Assembly: GCA_947626485.1 (NCBI GenBank)
Contig: CANQSG010000059.1
Location: forward strand, 1 to 10,354
DNA: 10,354 nucleotides
Direction: 5' to 3'
DNA from: an uncultured Clostridia bacterium
GTDB lineage: Bacteria > Bacillota > Clostridia > Oscillospirales > Acutalibacteraceae
The position numbers were made by a program, and so were the translations under genes. Positions 1 through 6,998 of this stretch are shown here, in pieces (positions within the stretch are counted from its first letter, which is position 1; the number at the start of each line of letters is the position of its first letter). The notes beneath the pieces are model-generated. The model did not search any database. It worked only from the letters and a program-made list of their open reading frames with translations, and was not told the DNA's origin.

Positions 1-1
1 C

Positions 2-865
2 ACCAGCCGCGACTGGAACTTCCCCTCGGGCGGCGGTCGCACCCGCGATTACGACGACGACACCAGCCGCTGGTTCCAGGGGCGCGAAAAGACCCACCGC
101 ACACTGCACGAGCGGCCGTACGTCATCGGCTATTATCAATGGGACGCCGTCGAGCACCGGGGCGAGGCCGTTTGGCCCTATATCTGCTCCCGCGCGGGCG
201 CGCTCGACCTCTTTTTGCAGAAAAAGGGCGCCTTTTATCAGAATCAGTCCCACTGGACCGACGCGCCCATGGCGCACATCGTCCCGCACTGGAATTTCCG
301 CGGTCTCGAGGGGCGGGAGATCCCGGTCACGGTCTACACCAACTGTGACGAGCTCGAGCTCTTTTTAAACGGCAGATCGCTCGGCCGCCAGTCCGTCCCG
401 CGTTACGCGCGCGGGCAGTGGACGGTGCCCTATGCGCCCGGCACCCTCTCGGTGCAGGGCTATCGCGACGGCAAAAAGGTCGCCTTCGACAGCCGGACGA
501 CGACCGGCGCGCCGGTCAAGCTCCGCCTGACGCCCGACAACGAGGTGCGCGCCGGCGGGCGCGATCTCGCCCTCTTCACCTGCGAATGCCTCGACGAAGC
601 GGGGCTGCCGGTGCCCGACGCCGCCGAGACGGTGCAGTTCTACGCCGCCGCCCCCGCGAGGGTCATCGCGACGGGCTCGGACAGCACCGACCACGCGAAC
701 GTCGCAAATCCCGAGCGCCGCATGTATATGGGCAAAATTCGCGTCGCCGTGCAGCCCGCCGCCGCGCAGCAGGAGATCGAGCTCTTCGCCTTCAGCAGCC
801 GGTGCGGCGCCGCCGCCTGCAAGCTCGCCCTCGCGGAACCCGACGAGCCCGACGCCACGAAATAA
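2..865 (+). CDS. Glycoside hydrolase family 2 beta-galactosidase-like protein, C-terminal part (5' end outside window)
   Basis: The frame is open from the left edge (first full codon at 2) to TAA at 863-865, giving 287 residues of a longer protein. The visible start matches the end of the GH2 catalytic barrel: VIGYYQWDAVEHRGEA (around residues 42-57), then a CSRAGALDLFLQKKGAFYQN-type stretch. Next comes a DUF4982-type beta-sandwich (about residues 96-150) with HWNFRGLEGREIPVTVYTN and ELFLNGRSLG. An Ig-like GH2 C-terminal domain follows (about 175-270), with AGGRDLALFTCECLDEAGLP and DSTDHANV. Family knowledge: such GH2 enzymes usually release beta-galactose, though some are beta-glucuronidases or beta-mannosidases, and the substrate-determining residues lie outside the window. 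It is first in the visible operon and its stop codon overlaps the next gene's Shine-Dalgarno. The ATG at 215 is internal, because conserved sequence continues upstream of it. Confidence 0.88.
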   Translation, partial: TSRDWNFPSGGGRTRDYDDDTSRWFQGREKTHRTLHERPYVIGYYQWDAVEHRGEAVWPYICSRAGALDLFLQKKGAFYQNQSHWTDAPMAHIVPHWNFRGLEGREIPVTVYTNCDELELFLNGRSLGRQSVPRYARGQWTVPYAPGTLSVQGYRDGKKVAFDSRTTTGAPVKLRLTPDNEVRAGGRDLALFTCECLDEAGLPVPDAAETVQFYAAAPARVIATGSDSTDHANVANPERRMYMGKIRVAVQPAAAQQEIELFAFSSRCGAAACKLALAEPDEPDATK

Positions 866-870
866 GGAGT
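864..870 (+). promoter_or_regulatory. Ribosome binding site of the alpha-galactosidase gene
   Basis: AAGGAGT lies 9 nt before the ATG at 880 and overlaps the stop codon of the preceding gene. It fixes the start of the GH36 gene at 880, although the frame stays open far upstream to 418. The overlap suggests translational coupling. Confidence 0.8.
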
Positions 871-879
871 TTATTTACG

Positions 880-3078
880 ATGATCGAATTTGACGGAACG
901 CAGTTTCTGCTGCACACGGAGCACACGACCTACGCGATGGGGCTCTTCCAAGGCCTGCTGCTGCACCTTTACTGGGGGCGGCGGCTCCATCGGGCGCCCG
1001 ACGCGTCGATCTGTACATCCTTCCTCTCGCGTCCCCTTTCCGCCAAAGATCTCGGCGACGCTTCCTCCGACAACCTGCCGCAGGAGTACGCGACCTTCGG
1101 CAGCGCCGACCTGCGGCAGCCCGCCCTCGACGTGCGCTATCAAAACGGCAGCACCGTGACCCGCCTTGCCTACGTCGACCACACCGTGACCGACGGCAAG
1201 CCGCCGCTGCCCGGCCTTCCCGCGACCTATTGCGAGGAAGGCGACGGGGTGCAGACCCTCGAAATTCATCTGGCGGACGAAACCGTCGGGCTGGACGTCT
1301 ACCTTTCCTATACCGTCTTTCCGACCTTCGACGCCATCGCCCGCAGCGCCCGCATCGTCAACCACGGCGCCGCCTTCGAGCTCGACGCCGCGTTGAGCGC
1401 CATGGTGGATTTCCACGGGCTGGGCGAATGCGACCTCGTCCACCTCGACGGCGCCTGGGCGCGGGAGCGCGCCGTGACCCGCAACCGCATCGTGCCGGGC
1501 ACGCAGGGCGTCGAAAGCCGCTACGGCGCGAGCAGCGCCATGCACAACCCCTTCCTCGCGATCTGCTCCGCCAACGCCGACGAGCGGCAGGGCGACGTCT
1601 ACGGCTTCAGCCTCGTTTACAGCGGCTGCTTCACCGCCCGCGTCGACCTCGACCCCTACAACGGCGCCCGCGCCGCGATCGGCATCAACCCCTTCCATTT
1701 CCGCTATCTGCTCGAATCGGGCGAGAGCTTTACGACGCCCGAGGCCGTGCTGGTCTATTCGGCCGACGGCTTCGGCGGCATGTCCCGCTGTTACCACCGG
1801 CTCTACCGCACCCGCCTCTGCCGCGGCAAATACCGCGACGCCGACCGCTTCGTCCTGCTCAATAACTGGGAAGCGACCTATTTCTCCTTTAACGAAGACC
1901 GCATCGTCGAGATCGCGAAAAAGGCGGCGGAGATCGGCGTCGACACGATGGTGCTCGACGACGGCTGGTTCGGTAAGCGCAACGACGGCGGCAGCTCGCT
2001 GGGCGACTGGGTCGAAAACCGCGAAAAGCTGCCCGGCGGCCTCGAAGCCCTCTCCGACCGCATTCACGCGCTGGGTCTGCGCTTCGGCCTCTGGTTCGAG
2101 CCCGAAATGGTCAACCCCGTCAGCAACCTCTACGAAGCACACCCCGACTGGGTGCTGCACGTCGAAGGCCGCCCCCGCTCCGAGACCCGTAATCAGCTGA
2201 TCCTCGACCTCTCGCGACAGGAGGTCTGCGATTACGTCATCGAGGCGGTCAGCGCCGTGCTGCGCCGGGTGCGTATCGAATACGTCAAGTGGGACATGAA
2301 CCGCTACATGAGCGAGGTCGGCTCGGCAAAGCTGCCGCCCGAACGGCAGGGCGAGGTCATGCACCGCTATATGCTCGGGCTGTATCACGTCTTCGAGACG
2401 CTGACGACCCGCTTCCCGCACGTTTTGTTCGAGGGCTGCGCCAGCGGCGGCGGGCGGTTCGACCCCGGCATCCTCCACTATATGCCGCAGATCTGGACGA
2501 GCGACGATACCGACGCCGTCGAGCGGCTCGACATTCAATTCGGCACCAGCCTCGTCTACCCCTATTCGACCATGAGCGCCCACGTTTCGGCGACCCCGAA
2601 TCACCAGGTCGGCAGGACGACGCCCTTCCAAATGCGGTGCGACGTGGCGCTGCCGGGGCAGTTCGGCTTTGAGCTCGACCTCAACCGCTGCACCGATGCC
2701 GAGCTCGAAACGGCGCGCGCCTCGATCGAACGCTACCGCGCGCTTCAGTGCGTGTTTCACGAGGGCGACTGCTACCGCCTGACCGGCTTCCGGGACGACT
2801 GCGCGGCGCTCGCGTTTGTCGCGCCCGACGGCGAAACGGCGGTCGTCAGCCTGCTGACCCGCAAGGCGACCCCCAACGCCGTCGACCGCTATATCCGGCT
2901 TGACGGGCTGGACGAACGGGCGGTTTACCGCTGCGAACAGGACGGCGTCTGCTACGGCGGCGACTTCCTGATGTACCGCGGCCTTGCTTACCGCTGCGGC
3001 AAAGAACATGAAAGCCGGCTGCTCGTCTTCCACCGCGTGGCGGACGACGCCGAGAAAAAAGGAGAATCCCGACAATGA
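880..3078 (+). CDS. Alpha-galactosidase, glycoside hydrolase family 36
   Basis: This 732-residue protein has the usual length of bacterial GH36 alpha-galactosidases, which hydrolyse terminal alpha-1,6-galactosides such as melibiose and raffinose. An N-terminal beta-supersandwich (about 1-310) precedes the barrel. Barrel motifs in order are LDDGWFG (D360/D361), FGLWFEPEMVNP, EYVKWDMNR with the expected nucleophile D472, FEGCASGGGRFD (C520), and IWTSDDTDAVERL with the expected acid/base D542. The 70-residue nucleophile to acid/base spacing matches, as I recall it, the characterised Geobacillus enzyme (D478/D548). All catalytic residues are present and no signal peptide is seen, so it is probably cytoplasmic and acts on imported oligosaccharides. 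The start ATG follows AAGGAGT by 9 nt. The last codons overlap the next gene (ATGA), which implies co-transcription and coupling. The family call is firm; the exact substrate is inference. Confidence 0.96.
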   Translation: MIEFDGTQFLLHTEHTTYAMGLFQGLLLHLYWGRRLHRAPDASICTSFLSRPLSAKDLGDASSDNLPQEYATFGSADLRQPALDVRYQNGSTVTRLAYVDHTVTDGKPPLPGLPATYCEEGDGVQTLEIHLADETVGLDVYLSYTVFPTFDAIARSARIVNHGAAFELDAALSAMVDFHGLGECDLVHLDGAWARERAVTRNRIVPGTQGVESRYGASSAMHNPFLAICSANADERQGDVYGFSLVYSGCFTARVDLDPYNGARAAIGINPFHFRYLLESGESFTTPEAVLVYSADGFGGMSRCYHRLYRTRLCRGKYRDADRFVLLNNWEATYFSFNEDRIVEIAKKAAEIGVDTMVLDDGWFGKRNDGGSSLGDWVENREKLPGGLEALSDRIHALGLRFGLWFEPEMVNPVSNLYEAHPDWVLHVEGRPRSETRNQLILDLSRQEVCDYVIEAVSAVLRRVRIEYVKWDMNRYMSEVGSAKLPPERQGEVMHRYMLGLYHVFETLTTRFPHVLFEGCASGGGRFDPGILHYMPQIWTSDDTDAVERLDIQFGTSLVYPYSTMSAHVSATPNHQVGRTTPFQMRCDVALPGQFGFELDLNRCTDAELETARASIERYRALQCVFHEGDCYRLTGFRDDCAALAFVAPDGETAVVSLLTRKATPNAVDRYIRLDGLDERAVYRCEQDGVCYGGDFLMYRGLAYRCGKEHESRLLVFHRVADDAEKKGESRQ

Positions 3079-4787
3079 AATTCGAATCCAAACTGGTGTC
3101 ATCCCTGACGAAAATCTTCCCCGACGCGGTGCAGGGCGAGACGATCTCGACGGCCTCCGCCCTGAAAAACGAGCCCTTTTCGTTTCAGGTCGCGTTCCGC
3201 ACCGCCGACGGCGACTTGAGCTGTCAGCCCGTCTGCATCCGCGTCGAGAGCGACCTGCCCCTTTCCGACATCGCGAGCTATAAGGTCGGCTACGTGCCGG
3301 TGCTGCGCTGCACCTCGGCGCGCCCCGACCCCTATTACGACCGCACCGAAGCCGGGCTGTTCCCCGACCCGCTCTTCCGCCGCCAGACCGACCACAACCT
3401 CGTCAACGACGGTTTCTGGGCGCCGCGCTATTTCGAGGAAGGCGAGAAGTATATCTACAATTCCGTCGGCACCGCGTGGCAGGGGGTGTGGCTGACCGTC
3501 AACGAGGACGGGAACGAGATCGCGCCCGGCGAGCATTACGTCGACGTGCAGATCTGCCGCGCCTACGACCTCGAGGTCGTGACCCACGAGCGGCTCGAGC
3601 TGACGATTTTGGACGCCTGCCTGCCGCCCATGAACCTCATTTACACCTCCTGGTTCCACTGCGACTGCATCGCCGACACCTATAACGTCCCGGTCTTCTC
3701 CGACCGGCATTATGAGATTATGGCGAGCTTCGTGCGCGAGGCGGCGAGAACCGGCATGAACATGATCATGCTGCCCGCCTTCACGCCGCCGCTCGACACC
3801 CCGGTCGGCAAGGAGCGCCCGACGGTGCAGCTCGTCCGCGTCAAACGCGACAACGGGGAATATTCCTTCGACTTCACCGAGATGGAGCGTTACATCAACA
3901 TGTGCCGCGACAACGGCATTTCCTTCTTCGAGCACAACCACATGTTTACGCAGTGGGGCGCCCGCTCCACGCCGAAGATCTTCGTCGAGGTCGACGGCGT
4001 CCGGCAGCAGTATTTCGGCTGGGACACCGACGCCGGCGATCCCGAGTACGCCCGCTTCTTGAAGGCGTACCTGCGCGCGCTGAAGGAATTTTTGAACCGC
4101 GTCGGCGTCGGCAAGCGCATTTTCTTCCCGATCTCCGACGAGCCCAACCCGAAGAACGAGGAGCTTTTCAACCGCGCCTACAACCTGATCGCGGGCGAGA
4201 TCGAGGGCTATCCCTCGGGCGATTCGATCTCCCATTTCCGGTATTACGAAAACGGCAGCATCCACATTCCGAGCGTCTCGGTCGCGTCGGAAGAGCTCGA
4301 CCGCTTCATCAAGGAGTGCGACCGCTTCATGGTTTACAGCACCGGCGAATCGCTCCACAGCGGCTATCCCAACCGCGTCATCACCAACACCGGCGCCCGC
4401 ATGCGGTTCCTCGGCGTGCAGATGTACGTCACCCACACCGGCGGCTACGCCCACTGGGGCTATAACTACTATTACGACACGCTCAGCCACGGCCTGTTCA
4501 ACCCGATGAACGACCCCTGCGGCTACGACGCCCTGCCCGGCACCTCCTTCATCGTCTATCCCGGCCTCGACGGCACGGCGATCCCCTCGCTGCGCATGAA
4601 GCTGGAGTATGAGGGCTTCTGCGACAACCGCGCGTTGCAGCTGCTCGAGGAAAAGATCGGCCGCGCGCAGACCTTAGCGTGGATCAAGGAACAGCTCGGC
4701 GAGGTCACCTATCAAGGCTGCCCGTCCAACGAGACGGTTTTTGCCTTCCGTCAGTCGCTCAACCGTAAGCTTGCCGGCCTTCTGTAA
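3075..4787 (+). CDS. DUF4091 / GH123-like putative glycoside hydrolase
   Basis: This 570-residue protein has an N-terminal beta-rich domain (about 1-185) with the GYVPVLRC and GLFPDPLFR motifs typical of DUF4091 proteins. A C-terminal TIM-barrel-like domain (about 190-550) contains TGMNMIMLPAFTPPL, FEHNHMFTQWGA, FPISDEP, and YNYYYDTLSHGLFNP. The adjacent acidic pair D355-E356 in ISDEP is at the kind of position that holds the catalytic Asp-Glu pair of GH123 beta-N-acetylgalactosaminidases, which use the substrate acetamido group. That resemblance is from memory, and members of this branch are largely uncharacterised. No signal peptide is seen. The ATG overlaps the GH36 stop (ATGA) and has AAGGAGA 9 nt upstream. 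Context suggests a glycosidase acting with the GH2 and GH36 enzymes on one glycan. The domain call is confident; the activity is inference. Confidence 0.8.
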   Translation: MKFESKLVSSLTKIFPDAVQGETISTASALKNEPFSFQVAFRTADGDLSCQPVCIRVESDLPLSDIASYKVGYVPVLRCTSARPDPYYDRTEAGLFPDPLFRRQTDHNLVNDGFWAPRYFEEGEKYIYNSVGTAWQGVWLTVNEDGNEIAPGEHYVDVQICRAYDLEVVTHERLELTILDACLPPMNLIYTSWFHCDCIADTYNVPVFSDRHYEIMASFVREAARTGMNMIMLPAFTPPLDTPVGKERPTVQLVRVKRDNGEYSFDFTEMERYINMCRDNGISFFEHNHMFTQWGARSTPKIFVEVDGVRQQYFGWDTDAGDPEYARFLKAYLRALKEFLNRVGVGKRIFFPISDEPNPKNEELFNRAYNLIAGEIEGYPSGDSISHFRYYENGSIHIPSVSVASEELDRFIKECDRFMVYSTGESLHSGYPNRVITNTGARMRFLGVQMYVTHTGGYAHWGYNYYYDTLSHGLFNPMNDPCGYDALPGTSFIVYPGLDGTAIPSLRMKLEYEGFCDNRALQLLEEKIGRAQTLAWIKEQLGEVTYQGCPSNETVFAFRQSLNRKLAGLL

Positions 4788-4792
4788 GGCGG

Positions 4793-4801
4793 AAAGGGAG
4801 G
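4793..4801 (+). promoter_or_regulatory. Ribosome binding site deciding the start of the sugar isomerase-like gene
   Basis: AAAGGGAGG lies 8 nt before the ATG at 4810. The frame is open back to an ATG at 4741, but that codon is inside the preceding gene, and this ribosome binding site together with the usual family N-terminus place the start at 4810. Confidence 0.8.
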
Positions 4802-4809
4802 AATCTGTT

Positions 4810-5724
4810 ATGGAACGTAAAATCGGAATTTCGATCGGCGAACTGCAAAGAAAGCACGGCGATCTCGAAGCGCTGCGCGTCGCCAAAGCGCTCGGCGCCG
4901 ACGCGGTGGACATCTCGCTCGAAGCGCAGGACTACCGCCGGGAGGCCTCGATCTACTCGAAGGACGACGCCGAAATTCGCGCCTATTACGAAGGGCTGCG
5001 CGACCGCGCACAGGCGCTCGGGCTCGAAATTTCTCAGACGCACGGCCGCATCGAGGGCTTCCGCAACATCCCCGCCGAGGACGACGCCCTCGTCGACAAC
5101 GCCCGCCGCGACCTGCTCGCGACGGCGGCGCTCGGCGCCCCGGTCTGCGTCATGCACACCGCCACCACCATCTACCTCGGCCCCGACGCCGACCCGAAGT
5201 TGATGCATCAGCTCAGCTTCGACCAGTTCACCCGCATCCTGCCGCACGCCCGCACCTACGGCGTCAAGGTCGCGACCGAGACCTTCGGCGACGCGACGGG
5301 GCGCAACTGCTGCGACTTCTTCGGCAACATCAAGGAATTTCTCATCACCTTCCAGCGCATCAGCGCGGTGGAGGATTTCGCCGACTGGTTCCGCATCTGC
5401 ATCGACACCGGCCACTCCAACAAGGCGACGCGGTACAACAACAACCCCGCGCCCGCCGACGTCATCCGCATGTGCGGCAAGGACATCGCCGTCCTCCACC
5501 TGCACGACAACGACACCCTGACCGACCAGCATAAAATGCCGCTGACCGGCACGATCGACTGGAACGACGTGTTCGACGCCCTCGACGAGGTCGGGTATCA
5601 CAACGTCTACAATATGGAGCTCTACCTCGGGCATTTCGGCCCCGACCTGCTCGAGGAGACGGCGGCCTTCGGCATCAAGGTCCTGCGTTCCTTCCTCGAT
5701 CGCCGCGACGAAAAAAAGAACTGA
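4810..5724 (+). CDS. Sugar phosphate isomerase/epimerase-like TIM barrel protein (AP endonuclease 2 family fold)
   Basis: This 304-residue protein is the usual length for xylose-isomerase-like TIM barrels (PF01261). Likely metal and substrate ligands are visible along the strands: H78 (SQTHGR), H116 (CVMHT), E157 (ATETFGD), D199 and H202 (CIDTGHSNK), H230/H232/D233 (LHLHDND), and E270 (YNMEL). Family members interconvert keto and aldo sugars or epimerise them, for example tagatose or psicose 3-epimerases and inosose isomerases. The DNA-repair endonuclease IV branch shares the fold, but the sugar operon favours a sugar enzyme. It sits 22 nt after the DUF4091 gene and ends 14 nt before the operon terminator, so it is the last gene of the unit. 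No signal peptide is seen. The substrate cannot be read from the sequence. Confidence 0.85.
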   Translation: MERKIGISIGELQRKHGDLEALRVAKALGADAVDISLEAQDYRREASIYSKDDAEIRAYYEGLRDRAQALGLEISQTHGRIEGFRNIPAEDDALVDNARRDLLATAALGAPVCVMHTATTIYLGPDADPKLMHQLSFDQFTRILPHARTYGVKVATETFGDATGRNCCDFFGNIKEFLITFQRISAVEDFADWFRICIDTGHSNKATRYNNNPAPADVIRMCGKDIAVLHLHDNDTLTDQHKMPLTGTIDWNDVFDALDEVGYHNVYNMELYLGHFGPDLLEETAAFGIKVLRSFLDRRDEKKN

Positions 5725-5738
5725 CCCCGCAACCCCAC

Positions 5739-5770
5739 CCCCGTCGGTTTCCCACCGGCGGGGAATTTTT
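5739..5770 (+). terminator. Intrinsic terminator of the glycoside-use operon
   Basis: CCCCGTCGGT (5739-5748) pairs with ACCGGCGGGG (5754-5763) over 10 bp with one G-U pair and a 5-nt loop. AATTTTT follows at once. It lies 14 nt after the stop of the isomerase-like gene. Confidence 0.9.
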
Positions 5771-5803
5771 ATCCTGCCGCGCGAAATAATCCGCAAAAAG
5801 GGG

Positions 5804-5832
5804 TTGCAAAACAGCGGAAAACGTGGTAAAAT
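5804..5832 (+). promoter_or_regulatory. Probable sigma-A-type promoter of the membrane protein gene
   Basis: TTGCAA (5804-5809, -35, 4 of 6 consensus bases) and TAAAAT (5827-5832, -10, 5 of 6) are separated by 17 nt. The site falls between an upstream terminator and the next gene. Transcription would start near 5839, giving a leader of about 94 nt. Confidence 0.6.
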
Positions 5833-5851
5833 AATAGGGTCGATCCGGCGG

Positions 5852-5911
5852 GCGCCGTGCGGAAATTTCCACGCGGCGCGGCGGGACGAACGCGGCGGAA
5901 GGCTTTCGCCG
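5852..5911 (+). promoter_or_regulatory. Structured leader with two hairpins ahead of the membrane protein gene
   Basis: The first element, 5852-5879, is a 28-nt near-palindrome with a perfect GGAAATTTCC core (5861-5870). Its arms pair at 13 of 14 positions counting one G-U pair. It could be a dyad operator just downstream of the promoter or an RNA hairpin. The second, CGGCGGAA (5893-5900) with TTTCGCCG (5904-5911), forms an 8-bp stem with a 3-nt loop that ends 6 nt before the AAAGGA ribosome binding site. I recognise no known riboswitch, and a regulatory role is inference. Confidence 0.4.
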
Positions 5912-5932
5912 GAAGCTAAAGGACGGAGCATC

Positions 5933-6709
5933 ATGGCTGACCGAAAGAACGACCCGGTACGTCTTGCCCAGCAGCGGCAGCGGGAGCTGATCGCGCTGAA
6001 AAAGGCGCAGCAGGGCGTCGAGCCGCTCGAAACGGCGGAAGCGACCCCCGAAGCGCCGATGACGTCTGCCCAAAAAGCGCAGAATTTCTGGTTTTACTAT
6101 CGGTTTCATCTGCTCGCCCTCGCGCTGGCAGCCGTCGTGCTCGCGGTCTGCATCACCCAGTGCGTCCGCCGCCCGAAGTACGATTACGAGATCGTCCTGT
6201 TTACCTATTCCGCCTACCTCGACAATCAGCTCGACGCCATGCGCGATTACTTCGCCCAATACGGCGAGGACTGCAATCAGGACGGCGTCGTGCAGATCGG
6301 GATCATCGACTGCTCTTACAGCCGCAACGTCCCGAATTCCCAGCTCGAAAACGCCAACCTGACAAAGGTGCAGACGCTGCTGGCGAACGAGGCCAAGGCG
6401 ATGCTCTACATCACCGACCCCGAAAGCATCGAATACCTCAACAAACCCTTTGAAAACGGCATGATGGCAGACCTCGGCCTGCCCGACGGCGACGGCAAGA
6501 CCTACCGCCTGCCCGCCTCGTTTTATGAGGCCGTGGAGCAGACCTACGACCTGCCCGAGGGCGAGATCGAGCTCAAGCTGCCGGAGGGCATGCAAATTTC
6601 CCGCCGCGTCATTTCCGGCACGATGGTCGGTTCCGCCGCCGGCGCCGACGTCTACGCCGCCCAGGCTGACGCGTTCTTAAAACGCCTCGTGGCCGCCGGC
6701 TCCAACTGA
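5933..6709 (+). CDS. Single-pass membrane protein of unknown function
   Basis: This 258-residue protein is not assigned to a named family. Residues 1-50 are hydrophilic and rich in Gln, Lys and Glu (RLAQQRQRELIALKKAQQ), suggesting a cytoplasmic helical segment. An aromatic stretch NFWFYYRFH (51-59) leads into one hydrophobic helix (about 59-78, LLALALAAVVLAVCITQCV). A polar domain of about 180 residues follows and is probably outside the cell. It begins KYDYEIVLFTYSAYLDNQLD and contains GIIDCSYSRN and AMLYITDPESIEYL. Similar aromatic-then-helix proteins occur in Clostridia in my recollection, without a known role. The ATG at 5933 is chosen for AAAGGA (5918-5923) 9 nt upstream; the frame is open further up but lacks a start with a ribosome binding site. 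It has its own promoter and is followed closely by a tRNA gene. Confidence 0.8.
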   Translation: MADRKNDPVRLAQQRQRELIALKKAQQGVEPLETAEATPEAPMTSAQKAQNFWFYYRFHLLALALAAVVLAVCITQCVRRPKYDYEIVLFTYSAYLDNQLDAMRDYFAQYGEDCNQDGVVQIGIIDCSYSRNVPNSQLENANLTKVQTLLANEAKAMLYITDPESIEYLNKPFENGMMADLGLPDGDGKTYRLPASFYEAVEQTYDLPEGEIELKLPEGMQISRRVISGTMVGSAAGADVYAAQADAFLKRLVAAGSN

Positions 6710-6721
6710 ATTTCCAAATAC

Positions 6722-6798
6722 CCGCCCGTGGCGAAGCTGGATATCGCAGCAGATTCCGATTCTGAAGGCCGGGGGTTCGAATCCCTCCGGGCGGGCCA
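6722..6798 (+). tRNA. tRNA-Arg, anticodon CCG (decodes CGG)
   Basis: The full cloverleaf can be folded by hand. The acceptor is CCGCCCG (6722-6728) with CGGGCGG (6788-6794), 7 of 7 pairs. The D arm is GCGA/TCGC with loop AGCTGGATA, including G18-G19 and A20, an arginine identity base. The anticodon stem is 6749-6753 with 6761-6765, and its outermost pair is a G-A mismatch. The anticodon loop TTCCGAT has CCG at 6756-6758. The variable loop is AGGCC. The T arm is GGGGG/CCCTC with loop TTCGAAT. Discriminator G and an encoded CCA end the gene at 6798. The gene begins 12 nt after the upstream stop codon, so there is no room for its own promoter there. It is probably co-transcribed or driven from inside the upstream gene. 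Confidence 0.93.
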
Positions 6799-6832
6799 AA
6801 ATCGGCAAGGCGTCGCCTTGCCGATTTTACTT
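6798..6832 (+). terminator. Hairpin terminator directly after the tRNA
   Basis: AAAATCGGCAAGGC (6798-6811) and its exact complement (6815-6828) form a perfect 14-bp stem with a 3-nt GTC loop. The stem ends in TTTT followed by ACTTCTT. Its first A is also the last A of the tRNA CCA end. The U-tract is short, so it may be a weak terminator, or a palindrome belonging to the adjacent repeat element. Confidence 0.65.
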
Positions 6833-6963
6833 CTTCACTTTTCACTCTTCACTCGTGATTTTTCGTTTCTTTACCGGTTTCTGACAGAGAAGAATTCCGT
6901 GTGAAGAAGTAAACCGCGCCTGCGGGCGCGGCAGTGAAGAACGAAGAGTGAAGAGTGAAAAGT
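6829..6963. repeat. Non-coding inverted-repeat element built from TTCACTC / GAGTGAA heptamers
   Basis: ACTTTTCACTCTTCACTC (6837-6854) is repeated as its exact reverse complement at 6946-6963 (18 of 18). A second exact inverted pair, ACTTCTTCAC (6829-6838) and GTGAAGAAGT (6901-6910), crosses the first. Both arms are made of 7-nt units (TTCACTC and its complement). Between them lies a GC-rich hairpin, CCGCGCC (6914-6920) with GGCGCGG (6925-6931). A further perfect 6-bp hairpin, GTCCGC-TTC-GCGGAC (6965-6979), sits just outside the right arm. The patch is AT-richer than its surroundings, has no convincing gene, and resembles a small MITE-like or intergenic repeat. That interpretation is inference. 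Confidence 0.65.
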
Positions 6964-6998
6964 TGTCCGCTTCGCGGACGGAAAGGGTTGATACTATC

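Noticed and set aside
418..879. Upstream extension of the alpha-galactosidase frame to 418
   Set aside because: This part overlaps the GH2 coding sequence in another frame and translates to Arg-rich sequence. The AAGGAGT site and the family N-terminus put the start at 880.
871..3102. Very long reading frame on the - strand opposite the alpha-galactosidase gene (743 codons)
   Set aside because: It is an antisense shadow produced by GC-rich codon bias. Its translation is low-complexity Val/Ala/Arg/Gly-rich without motifs, while the + strand frame has complete GH36 catalytic motifs.
3099..5934. Long - strand frames opposite the DUF4091 and isomerase-like genes
   Set aside because: They have the same Val/Ala/Asp-rich shadow composition, no motifs and no suitable ribosome binding sites; the + strand genes account for the region.
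5675..6595. Long - strand frame opposite the membrane protein gene
   Set aside because: It reads through the operon terminator and the promoter region and has no recognisable domain, while the + strand frame has a start, a ribosome binding site and a clear membrane helix.
6609..6845. - strand frame with the peptide PPGGIRTPGLQNRN
   Set aside because: This is the translation of the antisense of tRNA-Arg, a well-known type of spurious protein prediction.
6881..6910. Candidate promoter for the flavodiiron gene (CTGACA with a downstream A-rich hexamer)
   Set aside because: The -10 candidate (AAGAAG) is poor and the site is too ambiguous to call.
6948..6998. Upstream ATG for the flavodiiron gene inside the repeat arm
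   Set aside because: It would add 17 residues encoded by the repeat and a hairpin, with no ribosome binding site. GGAAAGGG and family length support 6999.
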